Source: Leucobacter sp. CX169 (GTDB lineage: Bacteria > Actinomycetota > Actinomycetes > Actinomycetales > Microbacteriaceae). From it: a DNA stretch of 64,000 nt. Under the pieces are notes generated by a model, which did no database searches, was not told where the DNA came from, and saw nothing but the letters and a program-made list of their open reading frames with translations. Made by a program: the position numbers and the translations under genes. Numbering within the stretch: the stretch's first letter is position 1; each line of letters starts with the position of its first letter. Shown here one piece after another: positions 41,149 through 50,051 of the stretch. The stretch is taken from NCBI RefSeq assembly GCF_017161405.1, contig NZ_CP071051.1, forward strand, positions 2,108,001 through 2,172,000. The letters are read 5' to 3'.

Positions 41149-43035
41149 ATGATCAACGGCGATTCGTCTCCACTGCACTCACTTCTTGCCCTCATTGAGT
41201 ACTCCGGCAGCCCCGCAATGCTCGAGCTCGAGCTCGAGCGAGTCCAGGCTGCCGGACTGCTCACGGACGCCGATGCCGCGGCTGCTCGCAGGGTGCAGCA
41301 AAGCCTCGTCCGTGGCCGCCGTCGGGAGAACCTGCTTCGCGTGCTCCTCGAGTCCTCCACTGATCTGTCGGCGATTACGGACTTCGAAGAGGTACTTCAG
41401 GCGATCGTGCGACGCACCCGCACATTGCTCGGAAGCGACATGGCCTACATCAGCCTGAACGACTACGAGCGGCAGGAGACCTACATTCACACGACCGACG
41501 GCGTGGCGACTGAGAGCTACCGGAAGATTCGCATGGAGCTCGGCACCGGCGTGCTCGGCAAGATCGCCGGCGGCACCATCCCGTCACAGTCGCTCGACTA
41601 CACGGTTGATCCCGATTTCATTCACGTGCCAGAGATTGACCGCACGGTTGAAGACGAGGGAGTGCGCTCGATTATGGGGGCACCCTTGCTTCGCAATGGC
41701 GTGCTCCTTGGCGCGCTTCTTGTCGCAGAGCGTTATCAACGCAAGTTCACCGCGGAGGAAATGTGGCTCGTCGAATCGATGAGCTCTCTGGCGAGCGTCG
41801 CTCTGAGCAATGCTCGCCTCATCGGCGAGATGAAGGAGACCATTCGCGAGCGAGATCTCATTCAAACTGAACGAGAACGGGAGCATCTCAGCCTCGCCGC
41901 CGACCAGCAATTTGAGCGTGCCCTCATGGAGTGCATCGTCGGCGACGATCCATACGGCAGCTTCCTTCGCCTCCTCAGCGCCGGCACGGGCGCAGAGACC
42001 TGGATCGTTGATGGTGCGGGTCGACCATTACACGGCGCTGGCACCCCACCCATTCATCGCAGCGAGCTCCTTGACGCCATGTCGCGGTCTGCGCAGACTG
42101 CAGAGTCTTTCACCCTCACTGGCGCGTTGAGCCCCGGCGACGTATCGATGCACCACACCGTCATGACCGCAAATGCCGGCTCCCGAGTTCTCGGGGCGGT
42201 GCTGCTCAGCGGCGAAGCAAGCGAGGCGAGTCGGCGAGCACTGACTCGATCCGGACTGATTCTAAGCGTCATGCTCTTGATTGACGAAACCCGATTCGAG
42301 AGCGATCTCCGCGCCCAATCTGAGCTCATCGGGCTACTCATTCGACCCGGAGCCGGGCAGGATCTCAGCGTTTCGCCACGCGCCGCCAGATTCGGGGTCA
42401 ACCTTGGCCGACCAGTGACTGTCCATGTGCTCGACGCACATGGACAGGAGGAGCGCGCGCTCAGCCTGTTGCGCGCACTCACCGACACCTCCCAGGGGGT
42501 AATGGCGACCGTCAATGGCACCGTCGTCCTCATCCACCCAGACAACGTCGCTGACCAGGCTCTCGCGTTGCTCACCTCGCAGAACCTTGTCGCCACCATT
42601 GGCACCGAGTCCGTTGACTCTTTCTCGGGTTCACTGCAGGATCAACACTCGTCCGCGGAGCGATCACTCAGGGCACTCCTCGCCCTCGGAATGGTGGGTA
42701 CCTCGGGAAGTCGCCAGAGCCTCGGAATGGTGGGCCTGATCCTGCACACGGCCAGCCCGGAATCTATCGACGACGTGATCGCCGGCACGCTCGGCGCCCT
42801 CATCGACTACGACGCGCACCGTCAGACCCAACTGGTCGAGACAGTGTGGGCGTTCTTCACTGCAGGGCGAAAGCACAGCACCGCCGCGGCCGAGCTGCAC
42901 GTGCACCCCAACACACTTCGCCAACGTCTCGACCGAGTCGGTCTCATTCTCGGGGCCGACTGGCTTGAGCCCAGTTCAAGCTCCCAGCTCTTTCTTGCTC
43001 TGCAGTTGCAGAGACTTCGCGGCCAGCACGTCTGA
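41149..43035 (+). CDS. GAF-domain PucR/CdaR-family regulator
   Basis: About 628 residues. An N-terminal helical part is followed by a GAF domain (about residues 60-230; from DLSAITDFEEVLQAIVRRTR to SLASVALSNARL), a middle region, and the PucR C-terminal helix-turn-helix (ETVWAFFTAGRKHSTAAAEL, HVHPNTLRQRLDRV). PucR/CdaR proteins activate catabolic operons when a ligand binds. It is divergent from the ten-gene degradation cluster, which it most probably controls. ATG 41149 is used; the open frame reaches 181 codons upstream across the neighbour. Confidence 0.88.
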   Translation: MINGDSSPLHSLLALIEYSGSPAMLELELERVQAAGLLTDADAAAARRVQQSLVRGRRRENLLRVLLESSTDLSAITDFEEVLQAIVRRTRTLLGSDMAYISLNDYERQETYIHTTDGVATESYRKIRMELGTGVLGKIAGGTIPSQSLDYTVDPDFIHVPEIDRTVEDEGVRSIMGAPLLRNGVLLGALLVAERYQRKFTAEEMWLVESMSSLASVALSNARLIGEMKETIRERDLIQTEREREHLSLAADQQFERALMECIVGDDPYGSFLRLLSAGTGAETWIVDGAGRPLHGAGTPPIHRSELLDAMSRSAQTAESFTLTGALSPGDVSMHHTVMTANAGSRVLGAVLLSGEASEASRRALTRSGLILSVMLLIDETRFESDLRAQSELIGLLIRPGAGQDLSVSPRAARFGVNLGRPVTVHVLDAHGQEERALSLLRALTDTSQGVMATVNGTVVLIHPDNVADQALALLTSQNLVATIGTESVDSFSGSLQDQHSSAERSLRALLALGMVGTSGSRQSLGMVGLILHTASPESIDDVIAGTLGALIDYDAHRQTQLVETVWAFFTAGRKHSTAAAELHVHPNTLRQRLDRVGLILGADWLEPSSSSQLFLALQLQRLRGQHV

Positions 43036-43100
43036 GACGCGGCCTCACGGGAGCCAGGTCAGCAGCCTGGAGTAGTACATAAACTCCCCCTTGCGCGCCG

Positions 43101-43146
43101 GCTACTTGGTGTTACTATCTAGTGGTAGTCAGTAACACCAAGTAGC
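43101..43146. promoter_or_regulatory. Perfect 16-bp inverted repeat, probable PadR operator
   Basis: GCTACTTGGTGTTACT (43101-43116), 14-bp spacer, AGTAACACCAAGTAGC (43131-43146): every base pair matches. A -35-like TTGCGC (43091-43096) and -10-like TACTAT (43113-43118) overlap its left arm, and AAAAGGGG precedes the PadR start just after it. A bound PadR would block the promoter; in RNA it would be a strong hairpin next to the ribosome site. Confidence 0.8.
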
Positions 43147-43161
43147 GAGAAAAGGGGCGTC

Positions 43162-43512
43162 ATGGGCAAGCAAATGACCGAGATGCTCAAGGGCACGCTC
43201 GAGGGGATCGTCCTGGCGATCCTGGCCGTTCAGCCGGCCTACGGGTACGACATCACCGCAAGACTCCGCGAGCAGGGCTTCGCCGAGATCGCCGAGGGCA
43301 CGGTCTACGCGCTGCTCGTGCGGATCGAACAGCGCGGCTTCGTAGACGTGGCGAAGGTCCCCTCCGAAAAGGGTCCGCCGCGCAAGGTGTACTCCCTCAA
43401 CTCGGCGGGCAGGGAGTACCTCAGCGAGTTCTGGGGCACCTGGAGCTTCCTCGCCGAGCGCATCGAACAGCTTCACCGAGACATCGAACAGACACAGAAC
43501 GAAGGAGAATGA
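43162..43512 (+). CDS. PadR-family transcriptional regulator
   Basis: A 116-residue winged-helix repressor: LKGTLEGIVLAILAVQPAYGYDI, GTVYALLVRIEQRGFVDV, VYSLNSAGREYLSEF, with a C-terminal dimer helix. It begins a four-gene unit (PadR, DUF1048, ATPase, permease), an arrangement common for drug-responsive ABC-2 exporters in actinobacteria and Firmicutes. The perfect 16-bp inverted repeat in front is the likely operator, so it should control itself and the exporter. Confidence 0.93.
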   Translation: MGKQMTEMLKGTLEGIVLAILAVQPAYGYDITARLREQGFAEIAEGTVYALLVRIEQRGFVDVAKVPSEKGPPRKVYSLNSAGREYLSEFWGTWSFLAERIEQLHRDIEQTQNEGE

Positions 43513-43514
43513 CC

Positions 43515-43877
43515 ATGGCCGCCAAGTGGATCGAGACTCTCACCGGGTCCCTCGAACAAAAGAAGCAGTACAAGCAGTACAAGGCACGCATCGAGGCACT
43601 CCCCGAGCCGTACCGCGCCGCCGCGAAGGCGTTCGAGCGGTACTTCATGTACTTCGGCGGCGTCACCGACGGCGACACGCTCGTCACCATGTTTGGCGAT
43701 TTCGCCGACCTCTGGGAGCGCGCGTCCATCGACGGCACCTCAGTCCGGGCCCTGGTGGGCGACGACCCTGTCGAGTTCGCCGAGGACTTCGCCCGGTCGT
43801 ACAACGGAAAGCAGTGGATCGACAAAGAACGCACGCGCCTGACCGATGCCATCGATCGGGCCGCCTGCGAGGCCTAA
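43515..43877 (+). CDS. DUF1048 protein
   Basis: About 120 residues, mostly helical and charged: EQKKQYKQYKARIEALPEPYRAAAKAFERYF, FGGVTDGDTLVTMFGDFADL, DPVEFAEDFARSY. DUF1048 proteins almost always accompany PadR and an ABC-2 exporter, but their action is not known to me. ATG 43515 has AAGGAG seven bases upstream; the overlapping ATG 43509 is too close to that site. Confidence 0.88.
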   Translation: MAAKWIETLTGSLEQKKQYKQYKARIEALPEPYRAAAKAFERYFMYFGGVTDGDTLVTMFGDFADLWERASIDGTSVRALVGDDPVEFAEDFARSYNGKQWIDKERTRLTDAIDRAACEA

Positions 43878-43902
43878 GCGCCTCGAGAACGGAGATTTCA
43901 CC

Positions 43903-44703
43903 ATGGCCACCACCCGAGCGCCCGCGATTCAGACACAGGGCATCACCAAGTCCTTCGGCACGGTCGAAGTCCTCCGCGGCGTCGACCTCGAGGTCCAAGC
44001 GGGAAGCATCGTCGCGCTGCTCGGGTCGAATGGTGCGGGCAAAACCACGCTCGTCAGGATCCTGTCGACCCTGCTGCGAGCCGACGCGGGCACCGCAACG
44101 GTGCACGGGTTCGACGTCGCGGCGGCGCCCGGCGACGTTCGACAATCGATCAGCCTGACCGGCCAGTTCGCGGCGGTCGACGAGGTACTCACCGGGCGCG
44201 AGAACCTGATCCTGATTGCCAAACTGCGTCACCTCGCACAGCCCGGCGCGATCGCCGACCAGCTGCTCGCCCAGTTCTCGCTCACCGAGGCGGGAGACCG
44301 CAGGGCGGCGACCTACTCGGGCGGCATGCGCCGCCGACTCGACATCGCCATGAGCCTGATCGGCAATCCGCCGATCATCTTCCTCGACGAACCGACCACA
44401 GGACTCGACCCCCAGGCACGCATCGAGGTGTGGCAGACCGTGCGTCAGCTCGCCGAGGGCGGTACCACCGTGCTCCTCACCACGCAGTACCTCGATGAGG
44501 CGGAGCAGCTCGCCGACCGGATCGCGATCCTGCACGAGGGCACGATCATCCAAAACGGCACCCTCGCGGAGCTCAAGCAGCTGCTCCCGGCCGCGAAGGT
44601 CGAGTATGTGGAAAAACAACCGTCGCTCGAGGACGTGTTCCTCGCCCTCGTCGGAGACACCGGCGAGACGGTCGACGACCCCGCACGAAAGGAAGACCGA
44701 TGA
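43903..44703 (+). CDS. ABC-2 exporter ATP-binding protein (DrrA-like)
   Basis: About 266 residues. Walker A is LGSNGAGKTTL, signature TYSGGMRRRLD, Walker B IIFLDEPTTGLDP, H-loop LLTTQYLDEA (Gln instead of the usual His in the LTTH motif, as in DrrA-type ATPases). The C-terminal part has the daunorubicin-type LPAAKVEYVEKQPSLEDVFLAL. ATG 43903 has GGAG upstream. The next gene starts in its stop codon. With its permease it should export a drug or lipid. Confidence 0.92.
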   Translation: MATTRAPAIQTQGITKSFGTVEVLRGVDLEVQAGSIVALLGSNGAGKTTLVRILSTLLRADAGTATVHGFDVAAAPGDVRQSISLTGQFAAVDEVLTGRENLILIAKLRHLAQPGAIADQLLAQFSLTEAGDRRAATYSGGMRRRLDIAMSLIGNPPIIFLDEPTTGLDPQARIEVWQTVRQLAEGGTTVLLTTQYLDEAEQLADRIAILHEGTIIQNGTLAELKQLLPAAKVEYVEKQPSLEDVFLALVGDTGETVDDPARKEDR

Positions 44704-45464
44704 CCAGCCACGTCCTGGGCGACACCGGCGTCCTGACCGGCCGCTCGCTGCGGCACATCCTCCGCAGCCCCGACACCATCATCACGACCGCGATCACCCC
44801 GATCGCGCTCATGCTGCTCTTCGTCTACGTCCTCGGCGGGGCGATCAAGACCGGCTCCGACCAGTCGTATATCAACTACATGCTGCCCGGGATCCTGCTC
44901 ATCACGATCGCGTCCGGCGTCGCGTACACCGCGTACCGACTCTTCCTCGACCTGCAGGGCGGGATCTTCGAGCGCTTCCAGTCGATGCCGATTGCCCGCT
45001 CGAGCGTGCTGTGGGCCCACGTACTGACGTCACTCGTGGCGAATATCGTCTCAATCGTGATCGTTGTCGGGGTCGCGCTGCTGATGGGCTTTCGATCCGG
45101 GGCATCAGTCGGCGCCTGGCTCGCGGTCGCCGGAATCCTGGTGCTGTTTACCCTCGCACTGACCTGGCTCGCCGTGATCAGCGGACTCTCGGCGAAGACG
45201 GTCGACGGCGCGAGCGCGTTCAGCTACCCGCTCATCTTCCTGCCGTTCATCAGTTCGGCGTTCGTGCCCACCAGCTCGATGCCCGGTCCAGTCGCCTGGT
45301 TTGCCGAACACCAGCCGGTGACCTCGATCGTGGACACGATCCGCGCACTCTTCGCCGAGCAGCCCGTCGGCAGCGAGATCTGGATCGCCCTCGCCTGGCT
45401 GGTCGGCATCCTCATCGCCGCCTACGCCTACGCGATTGTGATCTATCGCCGCAAGCTCAGCTAG
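44700..45464 (+). CDS. ABC-2 type permease (DrrB-like)
   Basis: A 254-residue membrane protein with six helices: SLRHILRSPDTIITTAITPIAL at the start is the DrrB-like cytoplasmic lead, then MLLFVYVLGGAI, and ITIASGVAYTAYRLFLDLQGGIFERF, the ABC-2 signature loop. It overlaps the ATPase by 4 bp. The convergent LysR gene overlaps its end by 8 bp. Confidence 0.92.
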   Translation: MTSHVLGDTGVLTGRSLRHILRSPDTIITTAITPIALMLLFVYVLGGAIKTGSDQSYINYMLPGILLITIASGVAYTAYRLFLDLQGGIFERFQSMPIARSSVLWAHVLTSLVANIVSIVIVVGVALLMGFRSGASVGAWLAVAGILVLFTLALTWLAVISGLSAKTVDGASAFSYPLIFLPFISSAFVPTSSMPGPVAWFAEHQPVTSIVDTIRALFAEQPVGSEIWIALAWLVGILIAAYAYAIVIYRRKLS

Positions 45465-46425
45465 CCTCGGTCCCGAGAGTGGGACGTGAGGCCCGGCCTA
45501 CCAGCCCGTCCACCTCGGGCGTGACCGCGGAGAGCACGTTCGCCGTGTCGATGACGAGGTCGCGCATCGCCCGCGCCGCCCGCCCGAGCGGCACGTCACC
45601 GCGATGGGCGAGACTCACGGTGCGGGTCAGGCCGTCGGCTCGCAGGCGCACCGAGCGAAGCGACGGCCGGTCCGCGAGCACCATGGCGGGAACGACCGCG
45701 ACGCCGAGCCCGCGCTCGACGCAGCGCAGCACCGCATCCATTTCCGAGCCCTCCAGCACGATCTGCGGGACGAGCCCCGCTTCGCCAAACGCCCGCATGG
45801 TGGCCGCGCGCACGTCGTAGCTCTCGTGGAAGGTGATCTGCGGCAGCTTCGCGAGCTGCGCGAGCGTCAAGGAAGTCCGGGATCCGAAGAGCGGGCTCTG
45901 CGCCGCCGAGATCACGACGAGTTCCTCGGTGAGCAGCGGAATACGCTCGAGGCCGGAGGACTCACCGCCGCCCTCGTCCGAGGTGGTGATGAGCGCGAGA
46001 TCGAGCGCACCCTCGGCGAGACCCTCGAGCAGGCCGTGCGAGCCGCCCTCGGTGAGGTGTAGTTGAATCCCGGGGTATGCGGTGTGGAATGCGGCGAGCG
46101 CCTCCGCGACCAAACTGATGCACAGCGTCGGGGTCGCGCCGAGACGCACTCGCCCGCGCTTGAGCCCCGCGAGCTCCTGCATCTCGTGGCGCACGGTCTC
46201 CGCGTCCGCGAGCATTCTCTTCGCGAGCGGCAGCAGCGACTCACCGGCGGCGGTAAGCGAGACGTTGCCCCGGATTCTGTGGAACAGCTCCGCGCCGAGT
46301 CCCTGTTCGAGCGTCGCGATCTGCCTACTGAGCGATGGCTGAGCGAGGTGCAGGTTGGCCGCTGCCCGGGTGAAATGCCCGGTTCGGGCCACTTCCACGA
46401 AACTCCGCAACTGTTCCAAGTTCAT
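45457..46425 (-). CDS. LysR-family transcriptional regulator
   Basis: About 322 residues. N-terminal helix-turn-helix: LEQLRSFVEVARTGHFTRAAANLHLAQPSLSRQIATLEQ. The effector domain is of the usual two-lobed type (VRLGATPTLCISLVAEAL). ATG 46425 is used because the alternative, ATG 46431, lies inside a perfect AT-N11-AT box that would be its own operator. It is divergent from the FAD oxidoreductase gene and probably activates it. Confidence 0.9.
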   Translation of the reverse strand: MNLEQLRSFVEVARTGHFTRAAANLHLAQPSLSRQIATLEQGLGAELFHRIRGNVSLTAAGESLLPLAKRMLADAETVRHEMQELAGLKRGRVRLGATPTLCISLVAEALAAFHTAYPGIQLHLTEGGSHGLLEGLAEGALDLALITTSDEGGGESSGLERIPLLTEELVVISAAQSPLFGSRTSLTLAQLAKLPQITFHESYDVRAATMRAFGEAGLVPQIVLEGSEMDAVLRCVERGLGVAVVPAMVLADRPSLRSVRLRADGLTRTVSLAHRGDVPLGRAARAMRDLVIDTANVLSAVTPEVDGLVGRASRPTLGTEAS

Positions 46426-46429
46426 GCTC

Positions 46430-46475
46430 ATAGCGTACCGCTATCGAAATGACTCACATCATTCATTGGACTAAT
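46430..46475. promoter_or_regulatory. Two LysR-type boxes in divergent promoter
   Basis: ATAGCG-TAC-CGCTAT (46430-46444) is a perfect AT-N11-AT palindrome. ATTCATTGGACTAAT (46461-46475) is a second ATT-N9-AAT element; centres are 31 bp apart, three helical turns. This is the arrangement of recognition and activation sites of LysR proteins. Confidence 0.65.
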
Positions 46476-46502
46476 CAAGTCGCCGATTTTAGCGTTGAGC
46501 GC

Positions 46503-48242
46503 ATGACCCCCTCACTCCCCCACGAACGCCAACTCTCCACCACCGTCCTCGTCATCGGCACCGGCGGCTCAGGCCTGCGCGCCGCCATCGAACTCGCAGA
46601 GCTCGGCACCGACGTGCTCGCGATCGGCAAGCGCCCGCGGCACGACGCGCACACCTCCCTCGCCGCGGGCGGCATCAACGCGGCCCTCGCCACGATGGAC
46701 GAGGAAGACTCGTGGCAGCAGCACGCGGCCGACACGCTCAAGGAGAGCTACCTGCTCGCGAACCCCCACACGGTCGAGATCGTGACCCGCGGCGCCGCCG
46801 AGGGCATCCATGACCTCGAGCGCTACGGCATGCCGTTCGCGCGCGAGGCCGACGGCCGCATCTCGCAGCGCTTTTTCGGCGCACACACGTTCCGCCGCAC
46901 CGCGTTCGCGGGCGACTACACGGGGCTCGAGATCCAGCGCACCCTGGTGAACCGCGCCGCCGCGCTGAACATCCCCATCCTCGACGAGGTCTACATCACC
47001 CGTCTGCTCGTGCAGGACGGCCGCGTCTGTGGCGCCTACGGCTTCGAGATCAACACCGGCACCCGCATCCTCATCCACGCCGACGCCGTGATCCTGGCCG
47101 CGGGCGGGCACAACCGAATCTGGCGGCGCACCTCGTCCCGTCGCGACGAGAACACCGGCGACTCGTTCCGCCTCGCGGTCGACGCGGGCGCCCGGCTGCG
47201 CGACCCCGAGCTCGTGCAGTTCCACCCGTCGGGCATCATCGAACCCGAGAACGCTGCGGGCACCCTCATCTCGGAGGCGGCGCGCGGCGAGGGCGGCATC
47301 TTGACCAACGCGCTCGGCGAGCGCTTCATGGAGCGCTACGACCCCGAGCGCATGGAGCTCTCGACCCGCGACCGGGTGGCGCTGGCGGCATACACCGAGA
47401 TTGCGGAGGGGCGCGGCACCGCGAACGGCGGCGTCTGGCTCGACGTGTCGCATCTGCCGCGCGCGGTCATCATGGAGCGGCTGCCACGGGTCTACCAGAC
47501 CATGATGGAGCTGCAGATGCGCGACATCACCCGCGAGCCGATCGAGATCGCGCCCACCGCGCACTACTCGATGGGCGGGGTGTGGGTGCGACCGGAAGAT
47601 CACAGCACCGACGTCGACGGCCTATACGCGATCGGAGAGGCGTCGAGCGGCCTGCACGGCGCAAACCGCCTCGGCGGCAACTCGCTCATCGAACTGCTGG
47701 TCTTCGGCAGGATCGTGGCGCGGGCGGCCCGCGAGTACTCGGCGACGCTTGCCGCCCAGCCCCGCTCGCGCGAGAGCCTCGCGACCGCGCGCGCCGAGAT
47801 CGACGATCTGCTGGCCGCGGAAGGCCACGAGAACGTGCGGGCGCTGCAGCGCGAGATCCGCAACATGATGACCGAGCACGCGGGCGTCGTGCGCAACGAG
47901 GCAGGGCTACTTGAGGGGCTCGCCAAGCTCGCAACCATCGAGGAGCGCATAGCCCGGGTGGGCATCCACCCCGACATCGCTGGCTTCCAGGATCTCGCCC
48001 ATGCGTTCGACCTCAAAGCCTCGGCGCTCGCGGCTAGGGCCACGCTCGAGGCCGCGCTCGAACGGCGCGAGACCCGCGGTTGCCACAACCGGAGCGACTT
48101 CCCCGAGACGGACCCGGCGCTCACCGTCAACCTCGTCTGGTCGCCGAGCACGGGCGTCACCCGCGAGGCGATCCCGCCGATCCCGGAAGAGATCGCGGCG
48201 TTGATGGTGGAGGTGTCGACGGTCGGGAAGCTCGTGGAGTAG
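46503..48242 (+). CDS. FAD-dependent oxidoreductase (L-aspartate oxidase / fumarate reductase flavoprotein family)
   Basis: About 579 residues. FAD-binding start TTVLVIGTGGSGLRAAIELAELG, SLAAGGINAAL, substrate-cap region with ELVQFHPSGI, SEAARGEGGI, APTAHYSMGGVWV and AIGEASSGLHGANRLGGNSLIE; C-terminal helical domain with RGCHNRSDFPETDP. This pattern is shared by NadB, SdhA and FrdA; without the nadA/nadC or sdhB/C partners I cannot choose. Regulated by the divergent LysR. ATG 46503 is used; SD is weak. Confidence 0.85.
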   Translation: MTPSLPHERQLSTTVLVIGTGGSGLRAAIELAELGTDVLAIGKRPRHDAHTSLAAGGINAALATMDEEDSWQQHAADTLKESYLLANPHTVEIVTRGAAEGIHDLERYGMPFAREADGRISQRFFGAHTFRRTAFAGDYTGLEIQRTLVNRAAALNIPILDEVYITRLLVQDGRVCGAYGFEINTGTRILIHADAVILAAGGHNRIWRRTSSRRDENTGDSFRLAVDAGARLRDPELVQFHPSGIIEPENAAGTLISEAARGEGGILTNALGERFMERYDPERMELSTRDRVALAAYTEIAEGRGTANGGVWLDVSHLPRAVIMERLPRVYQTMMELQMRDITREPIEIAPTAHYSMGGVWVRPEDHSTDVDGLYAIGEASSGLHGANRLGGNSLIELLVFGRIVARAAREYSATLAAQPRSRESLATARAEIDDLLAAEGHENVRALQREIRNMMTEHAGVVRNEAGLLEGLAKLATIEERIARVGIHPDIAGFQDLAHAFDLKASALAARATLEAALERRETRGCHNRSDFPETDPALTVNLVWSPSTGVTREAIPPIPEEIAALMVEVSTVGKLVE

Positions 48243-48246
48243 GAAG

Positions 48247-49116
48247 CTACGCCTCGTCGGACGGTGGCCTGGGTCGATACACCCAGGTCACCATCACGAC
48301 CGAGATGATCATCAGCAAGAACCACGCGATAATCTTCTGCGGCGAGACGAGCTCCCAGCCGGCCTCCTGATTCGGGTACAGCCAGGCTCCGGCCCAGGTG
48401 GCGATGTTTTCGGCGAGCCAGATCACCAGCGCGACCCCGGCAAACACGACGAGCACGGGCACCTTCAACGTGACCCGCCAGATCCGGAAGTACATGATCG
48501 TGCGACCCCACAAGAGCAGCACGAGCCCGAGCAGGATCCAGCGCGCATCGAATATGAAGTGGTGCGCGAAGAAGTTGACGTAGATCAGGGTCGCGACGAC
48601 GGTGGTCACCCAGATCGGCGGGTAGCGGCTGAAGCGCAGGTCGTGCAGCCGGTAGACGCGCACCATGTACGAGCCGACGGCCGCGTACATGAATCCGCTG
48701 AACAGGGGAACGGCGCCGATCCTGAGCACGCCCTCTGCTCCATAGGTCCACGAGCCAGCGTCGGTCTTAAACAGCTCCATCGCGGTGCCGGTGAGGTGGA
48801 ACAAAACGATGACCCAGAGCTCGCGGCCGCTCTCGAGTTTGCAGACAAGCATCCCGATTTGAATCAGGATCGCCGCGATAGTGAGGGCGTCGTTGCGGGC
48901 AAGCGCAGCGTCGTCCGGGTACCAGAGCCTCGCGGCGACGATCGCGAGAAGCAGCAACGCCCCGAAAATGCATGCCCACCCCTGTTTGAGCAGGAACACG
49001 GCGCACTCGATGGCCACGGCGCGGCGCCCCGATGCGGGGTTTCGTGCGAGAACACGGTTCGCCGTCCGGTCAATCGCCGCCTCGAGCGGCGTGAGCATGC
49101 GGTGAGCCCCGGTCAT
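48247..49116 (-). CDS. DUF817 membrane protein
   Basis: About 289 residues with seven membrane helices. DUF817-type motifs are recognisable: the ELFKTDAGSWTYGAEGVLRIGAVPLFSGFMYA stretch, VYRLHDLRFSRYPP and HHFIFDARW. Function unknown. ATG 49116 with GGAGA is used; ATG 49098 is possible. Confidence 0.87.
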   Translation of the reverse strand: MTGAHRMLTPLEAAIDRTANRVLARNPASGRRAVAIECAVFLLKQGWACIFGALLLLAIVAARLWYPDDAALARNDALTIAAILIQIGMLVCKLESGRELWVIVLFHLTGTAMELFKTDAGSWTYGAEGVLRIGAVPLFSGFMYAAVGSYMVRVYRLHDLRFSRYPPIWVTTVVATLIYVNFFAHHFIFDARWILLGLVLLLWGRTIMYFRIWRVTLKVPVLVVFAGVALVIWLAENIATWAGAWLYPNQEAGWELVSPQKIIAWFLLMIISVVMVTWVYRPRPPSDEA

Positions 49117-49190
49117 TCTCCGAGAGTAGTGGGCGCAGCCTGACCCCGCTGGCGGTAGCGTGTGTCCCACGACCACTCTGGAGGCACCAC

Positions 49191-50051
49191 TTGAGCACTT
49201 TGGCACAGCACGCCGTGATTCACGACGCCGTCGTCCTCATCACGGGCGCGGCCCGCGGCATGGGCGAAATCTACGCACGCATGGCCGTCGCGCAGGGCGC
49301 CCGGGCGGTGGCGATCTGGGACGTCGACGAGGCTGCGGCGAGCGCGCTTGCCGCGAGCCTCGACCGCTCCTCATGCCTGGTGCGGCCCTTCGTGGTCGAC
49401 GTGTCCAGCCTCACTGACGTACGCCACGGCGTCGCCGAGACCCGCGAGCAGCTCGGCGAGGTCGACGTGCTCATCAACAACGCGGGCATCGTAAAGGGCG
49501 GCCCGTTCTGGGAGCACGACCCAGAGCGCGACATCGAACGCACAATGCAGGTGAACGCGCTCGCCCCGATGTGGCTTACCCACGAATTGTTGCCGTCGAT
49601 GATGCTGAACCGCTCGCGCCCGAAGCGCATCTTGAACATCGCGTCGGCCGCCGGCACGATCGCGAATCCGAACATGAGCGTCTATGCGGCGTCGAAGTGG
49701 GCGTTGATTGGCTGGAGCGAGTCGTTGCGCCTCGAACTCGCGCAGGCCGGATGCACCCACATCGCCGTGACCACGTTCTGCCCGAGCTTCGTCTCGACCG
49801 GCATGTTCGAGGGCGCGCGAGGCCCGCTCCTCACGCCCATCATGACGCCCCGCCAAGCGACGAGTGCCGCTTGGCGCGGCATGCTCGCCGGCACCCCCAT
49901 CGTGACGAAGCCGTGGACGGTCAAGCTCGCGATGGCGATGCGCGGGGTCCTACCGACGCGCGCGTGGGACGCGGTCGCCGATCGGGTCTTCAACGTCTAC
50001 TCGTCGATGGACAAGTTCACGGGACGAGGCGGCCCCGGGCCTGGCCGCTAG
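49191..50051 (+). CDS. Short-chain dehydrogenase/reductase
   Basis: A 286-residue classical SDR. Glycine loop LITGAARGMGEIYAR, NNAGIVKGG, catalytic Ser in NIASAAGTI, YAASK for Tyr and Lys. The Asp after beta-2 (IWDVD) favours NAD. Start is TTG 49191 with CTGGAGG upstream. Substrate unknown; a steroid- or polyol-like alcohol is typical for relatives of this length. Confidence 0.92.
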   Translation: MSTLAQHAVIHDAVVLITGAARGMGEIYARMAVAQGARAVAIWDVDEAAASALAASLDRSSCLVRPFVVDVSSLTDVRHGVAETREQLGEVDVLINNAGIVKGGPFWEHDPERDIERTMQVNALAPMWLTHELLPSMMLNRSRPKRILNIASAAGTIANPNMSVYAASKWALIGWSESLRLELAQAGCTHIAVTTFCPSFVSTGMFEGARGPLLTPIMTPRQATSAAWRGMLAGTPIVTKPWTVKLAMAMRGVLPTRAWDAVADRVFNVYSSMDKFTGRGGPGPGR

